The position numbers were made by a program, and so were the translations under genes. This document shows positions 21,287-32,550 of a stretch of DNA of 64,000 bases, piece by piece. Position 1 is the stretch's first letter. Every line of letters starts with the position of its first letter. The notes beneath the pieces were generated by a model that saw only the letters and a list, made by a program, of their open reading frames with translations, did no database searches and was not told where the DNA came from. The stretch comes from Ornithodoros turicata (Eukaryota; Arthropoda; Arachnida; Ixodida; Argasidae): positions 71,322,879-71,386,878 of the forward strand of contig NC_088201.1 of the NCBI RefSeq assembly GCF_037126465.1, in the 5' to 3' direction.

Positions 21287-21637
21287 TTCCAACCTCAAAC
21301 TTTTCAGTGTGCTTACGGAATGAGCAGTTTTCCCTGTGGTGAAGTGGTGCAACTGCCATCATAAGCGACCACTCATCGAGTCATCCATAACTAGCTATCA
21401 TGTGGTAAAAATATCAAACGAAAGTCATAATGTTTCCTCATGCTTTCGCAAGGGCCAAGGCCTCCAAGAATAATAGACAGCCTTCTGAGTGCTGCTCGCA
21501 TACTGCAGCAAAGCATACGTCTCACAGGAATGAGGAGTTACTGTTGCTGCCTACCCCTGCTTCCATTCTTCCAGACACACGACGGCTTCCCTTACAAAGG
21601 GTTTGTTTCTACATTTAAATACATTACGATTAAACTA

Positions 21638-22962
21638 CGAGGGGTGTTCAAGTCAAACCGGGACTTTTCAGTTTTCGCAAAAGTAAAATTACTTACAAAA
21701 TTACTTACAAAAGCAAACTTACAGGCGCGAAATTAGTTTTATTTTTCAACGTAACCTCCAACTTCACTAATGCACTTGTCCCAGCGTTTCACGAGGGCTT
21801 GGATGCCAGCAGCGTAGAAATCCTTACCGGCGCGTAACAGCCATGATAGGACCGCATTCTTGACCTCGTCGTCGCAGCTGAAGTGGCGGCCCCCAAGGAA
21901 CGCCTTCAGTGGCCCGAAGAGATGGAAATCGCTGGGGGCGAGGTGTGGACTGTAAGGGGGATGTAGCAGCAACTCCCAGCCAAGTTCCTGTAAGGTGCGT
22001 GTCGTTAGATGCGCGGTAGGCAGGCGTGCATTGTCCTGTAGGAGGAGGACTCCTTTGGTGATGAGGTCAGGCCGCTTTTGCTTCAGTGCCTTATGCACAT
22101 CCCTGAGAACCTGGCAGTAATCTTCACTATTGATTGTGGTACCACTGGGCATAAAATCAACATGAACAACGCCAGCCTTGTCCCAGAAAACCGTGGCCCT
22201 GACCTTACCAGCAGACGGGGTGCTTCTGAACTTCTTGGGAGCTGGCGAGCCCGGATGCCTCCACTGTTTTGATGTGCGTTTAGACTCAGGAGTGAAATGG
22301 TGCACCCACGTTTCATCGCACGTGATGATCCGATCAAGGAACGGCAGTCCTTCAGTGTCGAAACGGTACCTTAGCTCTTGGGAGATTTCCAGTCTCCTCT
22401 GCCGGTCAAACACGGAGAGCTGCCTGGGGACCCAACGGGCACTAACTTCCCGAAACTGGAGGTGTTCATGAATGATAGTGTTCAACGTTACCACAGAAAG
22501 GTCCGTCTTTCGAGCCAGTTCGAGACATGTTATCCATCGGTCCTTGAGGATCAGGCGCTCCACACGTTGGATGTTCTCAGGAACTCTGACACTGGGCTCT
22601 GAGCCGCCCCGGCCGGGACCGTTCTGCACCGATGTACGGCCGTCTCGGAACCGTTTGCACCACTCAAACGCTTTGCTGCGGCTAAGTGTATCGTGGCCAT
22701 ACTGAGCCCGAAGTCTTCTGTGAATTTCAGATGACTTTACGCCTTCATTCGCGAGAAACTTCATGACAATTCGCTGTTCGATGTGCGCGCTCACCTCGTT
22801 GTCGGCCATCTTGTCCAGCACGTGTCTTCTGTTTTGCACAAACTTTGGACCACCACGTGGTGGACGCGGAGGCCTGTCGTGTGTGAAAATGACGAAAAAG
22901 TAGCGCGAGCCATTTGTACACTCAGGAGACAGAAAGTCCCGGTTTGACTTGAACGCCTCTCG
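21638..22962 (-). mobile_element. mariner transposon, 1325 bp, structurally complete
   Basis: Terminal inverted repeats of 32 bp (21638-21669 and 22931-22962; 28 of 32 match) start CGAGGGGTGTTCAAGTC. They are flanked by TA on both sides (21636-21637 and 22963-22964). The corresponding site in the other fold-back arm (near 19695, ATTAAACGTAG) is empty. It contains one full transposase frame on the minus strand. Confidence 0.95.
21739..22809 (-). CDS. mariner DD34D transposase, apparently intact
   Basis: Cuts and pastes the element by binding its inverted repeats and cleaving DNA with a divalent-metal DDD catalytic site in the nucleus. The product is 356 residues from the Met of MADNEVSAH, near the usual 345-350; a Met ten codons upstream (22839) is also in frame. 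An N-terminal helix-turn-helix region (FLANEGVKSSEIHRRL, then KAFEWCKRFRDGR) is followed by the WVPRQL motif. The catalytic residues appear as D165 (TCDETWVHH), D259 (LLQDNAR) and D294 (YSPHLAPSDFHLF). There are 34 residues between the last two, which defines the DD34D mariner class. The motif HNARPH is altered here to DNARLPTAH. No stops or frameshifts; activity is untested. Confidence 0.95.
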   Translation of the reverse strand: MADNEVSAHIEQRIVMKFLANEGVKSSEIHRRLRAQYGHDTLSRSKAFEWCKRFRDGRTSVQNGPGRGGSEPSVRVPENIQRVERLILKDRWITCLELARKTDLSVVTLNTIIHEHLQFREVSARWVPRQLSVFDRQRRLEISQELRYRFDTEGLPFLDRIITCDETWVHHFTPESKRTSKQWRHPGSPAPKKFRSTPSAGKVRATVFWDKAGVVHVDFMPSGTTINSEDYCQVLRDVHKALKQKRPDLITKGVLLLQDNARLPTAHLTTRTLQELGWELLLHPPYSPHLAPSDFHLFGPLKAFLGGRHFSCDDEVKNAVLSWLLRAGKDFYAAGIQALVKRWDKCISEVGGYVEK

Positions 22963-23329
22963 TACGTTTAATGTACTCTTTCTGGGAGTATGAGTTCCTC
23001 AGGAAGAGTCTGAGAGAGATGATAAGAGTGAGATAAACATCCGTAAAAAAAGCATCTACAGAAACAGATTATCATGTAACTTCTGCCTAAACACGTCAAA
23101 CGTTGTAAACAATCATTTGCTTTAAAGTTAATTGCCTGTGTACCACCTCAAAGTATGTGTGGAAAGGGCATTAATAAGCATATTTGCATACACTGACTCC
23201 CCGAAGAATATTATTTCTTCTTTTGTGTGGCTCATATACCTACAGTGTATCGTATTTTATGTGAGGAAATGCCTATAGATCGCGTTCGACAACATGTGCA
23301 AGCAAACACCTTAAAGGAGCATTAAAGTG

Positions 23330-24130
23330 GTATCTAACATGGCCAGAAACTGCTGTCATCTTGTAAAGGAGTATGTGAAAAGCATTCCCACAAAATATTT
23401 CTGTCCAAAGTTGTTTCACCACGGTTCAATTAATTTGGAAAATCGCTGCCGCGGTGACAGGCCGGAGCGCTCCAACTGCAGACCACACCCACTCTACTGT
23501 GACGTTGGTGGTAGAGAGCCCCTTATTCGTTCGTAGGAAAAATGGTCTGCTACGAACATGCTGCTGTTGCGCATGTTCGCGGCGCATGCTGTTGCGCTGA
23601 TGCGAGCTGTTTCTTGTTGACTTCTATTCTTTATATGATTTATATCACGTTTTCTAAAAAAAAAACAGAGCATATATGCAGCCTGAGCAAATAAGATTAC
23701 GATCACAAGAGTAATATATCCGTGGCTTCTGAGCAATCTCAGAATTCACAGTAGCAGAAAGCAAGCGATGGCGGCGGTATTGTGGCGCCACCTGTTAGCC
23801 ACTGAACCAACTGCGCGGTGAAAACGGTCAGACAGGCTGCACACTGTCGCGAAGAACGGGGTTTTTCGCTGTACAAGCGCAGTTAATTTCGGGCTGCACC
23901 ACTCGTTCTTCCCCTCTTGTGTGCGGTCCCGAAAAATCGTTGTTGTGTCGTGGACAGCCTTCAAACCCTCCGTTTCGGACATCAAGTAGCCGGAGAACGC
24001 ATGACGTCTCACCTCGATCATGTGATCCCAGGTTCAATGAGGAGCGTCCTTTCCACTTGCGCCACATAGTGAGGCGCGTGGTGGCGCTCATCACGTGCCT
24101 ATCGTGAAGGCGAAGGAGGGTGTTTCGCGC
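23330..24130. other. unmatched block within the fold-back right arm
   Basis: No counterpart in the left arm, so presumably an insertion. Starts near TTAAAGGAGCATTAAAGTGG. No terminal repeats or coding frames of note were resolved. Confidence 0.4.
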
Positions 24131-24732
24131 ACGGCAGGTTCGGGGAGCTATTGCAGGCGTCCCAATTTCGCTACGGTTACACTAATTGTGGGAAAACTGT
24201 TTTCGGCCGCCTAACATTCCATACTGACCAAAAACAGAAACAAAGTTGCGGGCCTCTACACTGCTCCTTAAAGCAAAGTCGGCGGTACGTTTGGAGTGCA
24301 ATGACTATGGCGATATCTCGTTGCGTCTCCGGTATATTTTCGTATTCACGTTCCAAAAGACACGACGCTTGGTATATCTGCTCCGAACAATAAAGTTTCA
24401 AATCAGTTCCAAATACTAGTACTATGGATATATTACTATAGTACTATGGACGTATTATGATATATGCTATCCATACCTGTGCGTGTGTCGCAAATGTGAG
24501 CTAAAAAAGCTTAGAGATGCGCAGAACAACACAAATTATATTCGACTGCGCTGAGCTTATGAGGGTTAGTGAAACTGAGGATCGTCACATCAGTCTGACT
24601 CATAACATAAAGGAATAACAAGACAAAAATTCTGTTTCGCCGTTATCTCTCTTTTTTTAGAAAGAGGTATCATTTCCTTCAGTTTGAGGAACACACAGCA
24701 CGAAGAAGACAACACAAGACTCTTGTCTTGTG

Positions 24733-25213
24733 ATCCATGCTGAGCAGAGTTGATCCAGCGCTCGCTTTGTGCATGCCTCGTCATACCTCTCGCCAAGATA
24801 CCGCATTAGTTCATCGAATGCGCCTCGATGCGGCTTTTACAGCGCAGTGACGTTACCGCTTGAGACAAGTTGACTCTCCCCAATGCAGTCACTGCAGTGC
24901 TGTAGAAGATCTAGTGCACATTCTTCTCCATTGCCCACACTGCCAACCATTCCGAACCGTACTCTCCGGATCCCTAAACGAGCTGGACTCTCGCCCTTTC
25001 TCTCTCACAACATTGCTTGGTCCCTGGCTACATCCAGCCCACCAACGCTCTGCCCTCAAAGCTCTCTTCACCTTTCTGGATACAATAGGACTTCGATCCT
25101 TATTGTGAAGGGGCTCATTATTTCATTCCCCGCATCACCACCAGCAACGGAGTAGAGTATAGCCCCTAGCAATGAAACTCCCCATTTATCATCTCGCAAT
25201 AAAGTTGTTGTTG
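24733..25213 (+). mobile_element. 5'-truncated I-clade LINE, 481 bp
   Basis: The 3' end of ORF2 is open to a stop near 25106, with a CCHC-type motif (CSHCSAVEDLVHILLHCP) characteristic of the region after RNase H. The 3' UTR ends AATAAAGTTGTTGTTG. It is flanked by 12-bp duplications TCTTGTCTTGTG (24721-24732 and 25214-25225). An in-frame stop near 24848 shows it is dead. Confidence 0.85.
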
Positions 25214-25480
25214 TCTTGTCTTGTGTTGTCCTCTTCGTATTGTATGTTCCTCAAACTCAAGGAAATGTTACCTCTTCCTACAGTACACCAGCTCGCTTGC
25301 ACCATTTTGATTTGCTCATAGCTTTTTTACATGTGTTCTACGTCTTCCATATTATGAAAAGTAGCGGTAACGGTAGCGGAGAAAGAGTCCACCGTTACCC
25401 GTATTTGTAGCGGAAATACTTTTCCCGTTACCAATTTAAAAAGTAGCGGCGCTACTAGTAGCACCCCTATGTACAGGAAC

Positions 25481-26964
25481 GCAAGTGAGCATGGGACGAG
25501 CGTCTTCCGGACTCTAATACGCACTGTCTCCGCCAAGAGCCCCACCCGCCACTCTACTAGATCGTGTTATTTTGCTGCGCCCGTTCGCAAAGAATGCATG
25601 TATGTGTCAGGAGAGGTGATGTCTTATTGTTTCATCGATACGTTTTATTTTGTATATCACCTAGACACCTAGTTTGCAAAACCATGGAGTCTCTGTCCAT
25701 GCCGAGTCAGGTGTACGTTCTGTATGTTGCGTGGGTTCCATTGTGTTCACCCTCAGAATTTCAACAAACTGCGAAAAGAAAATCAAAGCTTAGCGTTCTC
25801 AATATTGCCCGTATTGCTACGCCAGAGGATTTTCTAGGTTGCACATACAGCTTCATGCCGCACAAATTTCAGACAATGAACCGGTTTTGAACCGGTTACT
25901 CGTTTCGCGATCTGGTTGAACCAATACATATGTCGCTCTGTAACTGAATCGGAACCGAACCTTTATGTCTCAACCCGAACCTGAAGCGAACCGCCGACAA
26001 AATTTTCAGTTCGACACTCTGTATATACAACACATATGCCAATAGCATATGGCAGGGGAAAAACCAAGATCCACCGACTAGTACCAACCTGCCCAAACCA
26101 CTCAGCATATGGGAGCGGAGGAACGCTGAAACCTAAGTTGTCCGAAGGCTACATCATGGCGGAAGTCTTGCCTTCTCGAACCTGGTGTCCTCGAGAGGGA
26201 TGACGTCAGTGAACAAACTCTATAATCGGTGTCCAATGACGGGGTTTTGTTTGAAGTTCCTGCTTGGTCGGCGATTCAGTCAAGAATGTATTCGAACATT
26301 GAACGTGAAGTTGGGTGAAATGCCTAACCCTAGCTGAAAAGCCAACTGTTGTAGAGAAGTAAATCTTCTCGCTTACTGCAAATTGTACATTCCCCGTTAA
26401 GCACTGTCAAATATTGTCTGGTCGAGTGAGTTGTTGTAGATATTTTTATCGGAACCGCCACAATCCGAAAGTTGGTGTTCAAACTTCTGAAAGTTTAATT
26501 TGTTTTGGTTTCAAACGTTGCTAATGGCAAAACCATTGGCCTCAGGAGCCGTTTGTCATATACCGCACTGTACTTACACAGATCCATTTAAGACGGACAC
26601 CACTTGAAACTTCACAGTGTCATCCTTGATGGGGCAGGTTTGTTTGGAACTGTAACAGTCCCCGAGGATGCCGTCAGAGGAGTAATTGCGGTAGATCACA
26701 TAGTATGTCAGTACTGTTTCGAAACACTGCAAGGAAAAAGTACATACGTTTTACCCAGATATCACGGAAATATTTTGTGTATGAAATCGACTATACGTTG
26801 TGTCGGCACAGTATTATAAATCTCAAAGGCTGCTTTCTGCGATGGCCCATGCTGGACCACAATATCAACGACATATAGGGTATGGTGAGGCAAAATCTAT
26901 CTGAGAAACGCACTGTGTGATGAACTTCGCACTTTACTAGGAGGTGTCTCTACGTGTCAGCTTT
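25481..26964. other. no gene seen; hAT-end remnant
   Basis: Non-coding. At about 25885-26022 GAACCG-rich sequence ends ...TTCGACACTCTG, resembling the right end of the hAT-like element at 54613-56700 (...TTCGACACCCTG), so a decayed hAT end is likely. The rest is unassigned. Confidence 0.4.
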
Positions 26965-27395
26965 ATAGTTGGGTAATTCCATTTTAAATCGATAAGGGTG
27001 GGAAATTCACCATTTTTAATTGTAGCGAAAAAAATATATGTTGAATAACGTCTCGAATGATGAGCAATGCAACAATTCCGAGCTCCGTTCAATGAACAGT
27101 TGCCAATATGGAGAGGGGGAAAGCTGCGGCGGCGAATCTTGCCTCGAATTTTTTCCCCAACTTTGGCCGCCTTTACTGCGCTTCTGGTTTCATCACATCC
27201 TTCAAATTTGGCTGATAAAAACTATGGGTGCAAGACAGCATTCAGAAACAATCCCGTGTCTCATAGTTCCAAGGGGCCGTACAAAATAAATTCCCGAACA
27301 TAGCACTTTCAACAAAAAAAATGTAGGATTTCGAACTTTGACTGCACATGAGCCGGTGCTCGCATTCTCTTGAAAGCAGTATCATTACCCAAGCA
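26965..27395. repeat. ~430-bp inverted repeat, left copy
   Basis: Reverse complement of about 32117-32550, sharing GGGTAATTCCATTTTA, CATCACATCCTTCAAATTTGG, and GTGCAAGACAGCATTCAG. Identity looks near 85%. The copies are 4.7 kb apart and may be the arms of one element or two insertions of one repeat. Confidence 0.8.
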
Positions 27396-27650
27396 GCACA
27401 CAATATTGGGCCCATATTGGCTGGTCATTGGCGATACGGGTCCAATATGGGACCCGTTTCGCCAAGATTTTCCCCATACTGGCTGAAAATGGGCAATATG
27501 GGCCCCATATTGCCCAGTTTTCAGCCAATATTGGAAAAAATCCTGGCGATATGGACCCCATATTGCCCGCGTACACCCCATATTGACTGAAAATACAGAA
27601 AATGGTACGTACCTGTGTTGCACAAATGCCCAAGCAGCACGGCAAGATTG
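27396..27650. repeat. palindromic CCAATATTGG-type array
   Basis: Repeated short palindromic motifs (GGGCCCATATTGG, CAATATGGGCCCCATATTG) lie between two copies of CCCAAGCAGCAC (27388-27399 and 27630-27641). This type of repeat is seen in MITEs. It is non-coding. Confidence 0.6.
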
Positions 27651-28158
27651 AACGTTGAAGCGTGTGAAATACCCAGTTCAGACAATCCTTACATCCAACA
27701 ACTTCCCGCAGATGATACACATTGTTCGAAGCAGTCAATGTACTTGGCAATCCCAATGTAACGTTCGCTAGAATTCGACAACTCAACATTCAACGTTCTG
27801 GAAATAGCCGCCATCTTCCTTCGCGATGCCAATCGGTCGAGCCGACTGAGAGCGAGCGGGTTGTGCGAGCGAGCGAGGGGATCGAAATCACGCGTCCCAC
27901 AGCTAATGCGCATGCGCGACAGCTCGAACGGACGTTTCATAGGGCTAAAATGTCGCTGGTTGCTGTAATGATAACGGAATTGCGGCAGGTCAAGTAAAAA
28001 ACACAATGTCTGATAGGAAGGGATGGCTCTTCTGTCAAATTAGGTGCTTGCAAGTTGCTGCAAGCAGTGTGAATTGCTCTGGCGTATGTCCGTCGCCGTC
28101 ACGAAAGTGTTTCGCTCTTTTGTAGTCTCGGAGCGGGTTGGAAATTTTCAGTTCACAG

Positions 28159-30104
28159 TAGTGATGGGCAATCCAGTTCACTTTGGTGAACTCGTTCGTA
28201 CAGTTCAGTTTGGTTCACTGAACAGTTCAAAAGATTCGTTCTTTCGTTCATCTTTCCGTGACGTCATAACATCATGTGACCGATCTCAACGGCGAACCGG
28301 CATCTACTTATGTGCAGGGTTGTAGGTTGTAGAGTGTAACTGAGTAAGAGTTCTGTTTTGTGGGCGAGTGTGTTCCATTATGTGTTCGTACAACACATTA
28401 CCGCGTTAAATCTGACAGTCACCTGCCGGCCATATTGGTTATATGTTGCGATAAGCGAATGCACGTTTATGGGACCGTCTTTCGCTGTCATGAAGAAAAT
28501 AAACAATTCATTCTGCCGCACTGTAATTCTCTCGTAGTTTACATTTTCTTCAGTCCACTTTCCGCTTGCTTCCGCCTCTCCGCAGGGCTTTCGTTGGTCA
28601 CGCATATTCACTTTCATATTTACTTTTTGGTCCCCTAGTAGGTCCATTCTTTTCGCCTGCACCCCGGCCCTGAACTAGTTCAAGCAGTGCAAACCTCTCA
28701 CATTCTTTTCGCCATATGGACCTCTCATGTATTTAAGAACTGGTGATGGACCTGTGCAGCACTTTTCTTTCGAAAAGAATGAACTTAGTCTACGGGAAAC
28801 AGCGAGACTCACTGCGACCTGTGAATAAGAATCGAAAGCCACCCACGATCGAGCTTACTTCCCGCTCGAGGTAGTGTTTCCGCCGTTCCCGGCGGTCGAA
28901 TGAATCAACATTCAACTATTCCGGTGCGGGCGCCATCTGTCGGCATTCCTCTGAAGCTTGAATATGACAGGCCACGAGCTCGATTGGCCACACTGAGAGC
29001 TTACCGGTTTGTGATTGGCCAAGCCCCACGATCTGGGATGAATCGGAGAGCACTGAAGGCGAGTCGCAAAGCCGGGGATCGAAGAACGGTAGAGAACTCA
29101 ACTGAATCGAAGGAATAGGAGAACGAGGAGAACCGTTCCCTCGCGGGCTTAATCGAAGAGCAACGGAATCGTTTGCTCTCAAACGGCGCACTGCTTCTTC
29201 GGTTCTCCGCGACTCGCTGCGTTCTCGGCGTTCTCCGCGACTCGCTGCGTTCTCGGCATTCTCCGCGACTCGCTGCGTTGTGGCGTTGTTCTTGCTGGTC
29301 TCTTTGGAATCTTAGCGTTGGTTCACTACGGCGCGTCGCTGCGTTCTCCGCGACTCGCTGCGTTGTTCTTGCTGGTCTCCTTTGGAATCTTGGCGTTGGT
29401 TCACTACGGCGCGTCGATATCGAGCTTTGTGGCGGACGTCGTATGGGTGGTAGTATTCAGAATCAAAAATGTGTTTTCTGATTTTTTGTTTATGATCGGT
29501 TCGCTATACGTATCGCTGGTGGTGATCTGCACTCGATAAATCCAAGTTATTTGTCAGGTATACCGGAAAAGGCCCTTTCTGGCTAGTATGTGAGATGGCG
29601 GACATGTTTTTCATGTACGTATTTAGTAATGATCAGTACTTAGAAATCTTAAACCAGTCCCCTGGTGCCTGCCTACTTCGAATTTGGCGCCTCAGTGGCT
29701 ACGGTAGAGGCTCCGCATAAAAAACTACTAATGATAAGGGTCACATGACCCACTGGCGTCAATGATTCGCGAACGAATCTTTCGAACGAGTCCCTAATGT
29801 TCACTGATTTGAACGAACACATCAAATATTCGGGCCACGCGCGCTGAGCTTCGCCTGGCTAACTACTGCGCATGCGTTCAACACTGCTTTACAGCGGCGA
29901 ACATAGATGGCGACACGCGCACCATCGACTGGAGGAGAGTGGAGAAACTAGAAACTGTGAAGCGAACGCAGCGAAACCTGACAAAACGGGGACGTCTACG
30001 TGAACTGGTGAGCGAGTACGATCGACAATAGTGAATGCGTTCATTCAGTTTGTGCCCGGGATTCGTTCATTCCGAACTGTTCATTTGCGAACGACACATC
30101 ACTA
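28159..30104. mobile_element. hAT-like non-autonomous element, 1946 bp
   Basis: Ends TAGTGATGGGC on the left and ...CGACACATCACTA on the right (reverse complement TAGTGATGTGTCG). It is flanked by perfect 8-bp duplications GTTCACAG (28151-28158 and 30105-30112), as expected for hAT elements. The termini are dense in GTTC/GAAC motifs. No transposase frame was found inside. The interior includes tandem repeats at 29203-29430. Confidence 0.85.
29203..29430. repeat. tandem repeats inside the hAT-like element
   Basis: Three copies of a ~26-bp unit around TTCTCCGCGACTCGCTGCG are followed by two copies of a ~90-bp unit that contains GTTCTTGCTGGTCTC and GTTGGTTCACTACGGCGCG. Confidence 0.85.
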
Positions 30105-32116
30105 GTTCACAGAATATTGCGATCCCAATGAAGGCCTCTGAGGGATCTTTGGCATTGGGAGCAGGCCTCCACAGCTCCCCGCATTTGCGGCAGTAGAAAA
30201 ATAAAATCACGTCGCAGTCACGTGGTATTACATCGTCAGGCATCATGACGGATGCCCATTGGCCAAAGGAGGATGCGCGCTCCGGGATTGGTTGATAAAG
30301 TTTCGAAATATCTGACAGCTCACTTTTCGCGGGCAGTCGGCCAGGCGCGCAGCTCCAAGCAAGGTCGCTGCGTCTCCGCGGCTCGCCGATGTCGGTTAAC
30401 CACAAGGACCAAAGAGGAAGTGTACGCGCGGGTTTGTTCGTGAGCTATAGTGACTCTGGCCATGTACTTATCTCCGATAAAGTGTCAACCTACGGACATT
30501 CTGGAATGCTTGATGAGCTGACGCCTGAGGAACACTTTCGAGCGCTGTCGCATTTTCAAATACAGTGACAAAGAAGAGAGTGTTCGTAACGACAAAAGTA
30601 TTTCCTGTGACTGGGTGACCTACGGCGCATCGCCAGAATGAGAAGAAGATGCTCATCTGTGGAACGCACGCACGCGTGGACTTCGCTCGCCTCCAGAAGT
30701 AGACTGTATGTGTGCTTTGCAAGTTCGAACTTGGTTTGGTTGCTGTCTATTCAAGGAACGAAACGTCCTGTACGCAGGGTGAATATATGAGTCAAGCATT
30801 TGAGTTTATACGTTGCATCAATAAATACGTATTTAGCCTATCAAAAATGTCTTAGTTATTTTGGAATAACGGGCGCCAGGTATGAAAACCAGTAGAAGCC
30901 AATGGCAGCCAGGGCCGGCCGAAAGCCGAGCCAAACTTAGAGGTTGCTGATTGGTTGACTGCTAGGCATCACGACGCATTTTCATTGGTCGTATGTCCAG
31001 TGTTGCCTGAATTATCTCAAACTATGGGCTCTATGGGGAGCTGTGGGCGCCTGTTGGGAGTCCCGTGGGACTGCTTGTGTCCTTCAGGAAGGCGGGAGTA
31101 GTTCTTCGGGTTCTTTTCTTCTTTTTTTTTGTGACGCCGTGTTTGTTTCTCTTGTTGTTGTTTTTTTTTGCAATCGTGTGCAACGTGGTTCAGTTAGATC
31201 CGCAGAAACAAAAAAGGAAAAATCAGAGAAAAGTGTTGCGTGGTGAATATTATGCAGGATAATGCTTTATTATTACACGGATTCTGTGTGCTATAATTAG
31301 GCTTCCGACTTTTCGGATTTATCCGATAAACTCCGATTAATTCTCTCCGATGTTTTTTGCAACAAATCGGATTTATCCGAAAAGCTCCGATTTTTTCAAC
31401 GCCCACCGTGGTGGCCTTACGGTTTCCTTCTTCCTTTGTCCCTGTTCTTCCACACCTACTTTTCGACTTCGAACTGGTCCACAACCAAAAAAACTGGTCA
31501 GAAGAGGTATCCTCCTTCAGGATCATTGGACACATGAATGGACGGCAACTCTGACAAAGTGGTGTTCCAGATGTGCGCATCATTCCAATGACAAGGTTCT
31601 GAATGTGTCCGTGTGTATGCACTGTGGCATAAGCGGTGCTTTATCATAGAATGCCATGCCTACAGTTGAAGGATTTATTATTATCATTAAATGTTTTTAT
31701 GAACACTGCAGTACCGCAGTTTTATATGAGAGTAGGAAATCGTTCCAGGATCGTGCTACCTTCCTGTTTCCATATGTACCATATGGCGGGATGGAACATC
31801 CGAGAGCCTGGCCGCGACAAGCGCGAAGAAGCGACAGCGCGAGCCACCGCCGCGACAGCGCAACATGGGTTCGGAAAAAAAATTCGTGGTTTCCTTACCA
31901 AAAAAATAATGCAACATGTTTTTGTCGCACCTGATAGGTGACATGTGGGTCTATCTTTTGCAATAAAAATGAACGAAATAACTATTGCGCCGGTTGGCAG
32001 GGACGGCGTCCAATAGGAGCAAAATCGGCGAGTTGCTTGTATTTACAGCCGTCTTCTCGCTCTACCACACAAGCTATGCCAATGACATCTATATCATTCA
32101 ATAGCGAATTTGTTGA
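30105..32116. other. no gene seen
   Basis: Non-coding between the hAT-like element and the right inverted repeat. A cluster of TCGGATTTATCCGA-type motifs lies at about 31300-31400 and looks like the edge of a further unclassified repeat. T-rich tracts near 31120-31170. Confidence 0.4.
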
Positions 32117-32550
32117 CGCTTCTAAGGATATCGCTTTCAAGGAAATGCGAGCAGAGGCTCATGAGCAATGAAAGTTTGAAATCCTGCATTTTTTTTTTTT
32201 TTTTTGCTGAAAGTGCTATATTCGGGAATTTTTTTTTAATCCTTGGAACTATGAGACACGGGATTGTTTCTGAATGCTGTCTTGCACCCATAGTTTGGAT
32301 CAGCCAAATTTGAAGGATGTGATGAAACCACAAGCGCAGTAAATGCTGGCAAAGTTGGGGAAAAAATTCCAGGACACATTCGCCACTGCAGCATTCCCCC
32401 TCTCCATATCGGCAACGGTTCACTGGATGGAGCTCGGAATTGTTGTATTTCTCATCATTCGAGACGCTATTCAACATGTATTTCTTTTCGCTGGAATTAA
32501 AAATTGTCAATTTTCCACCCTTGTCGATCTAAAATGGAATTACCCAGCTT
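32117..32550. repeat. ~430-bp inverted repeat, right copy
   Basis: Inverted partner of 26965-27395. It carries a 17-bp T run (32188-32204) where the partner has a short A run on the opposite strand. Confidence 0.8.

Larger units (their letters stand above)
20400..25480. repeat. large fold-back structure, right arm
   Basis: Inverted partner of 18140-20240, enlarged by insertions: a LINE at 20637-21286, a mariner at 21638-22962, an unmatched ~800-bp block at about 23330-24130, and a LINE at 24733-25213 that itself sits in a short inverted repeat (24668-24720 with 25222-25270). Read-through transcription would yield long imperfect double-stranded RNA. Confidence 0.7.

Noticed and set aside
29203..29430. 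CRISPR-like regularly spaced repeats
   Set aside because: Units are contiguous tandem copies without unique spacers, in eukaryotic transposon context.
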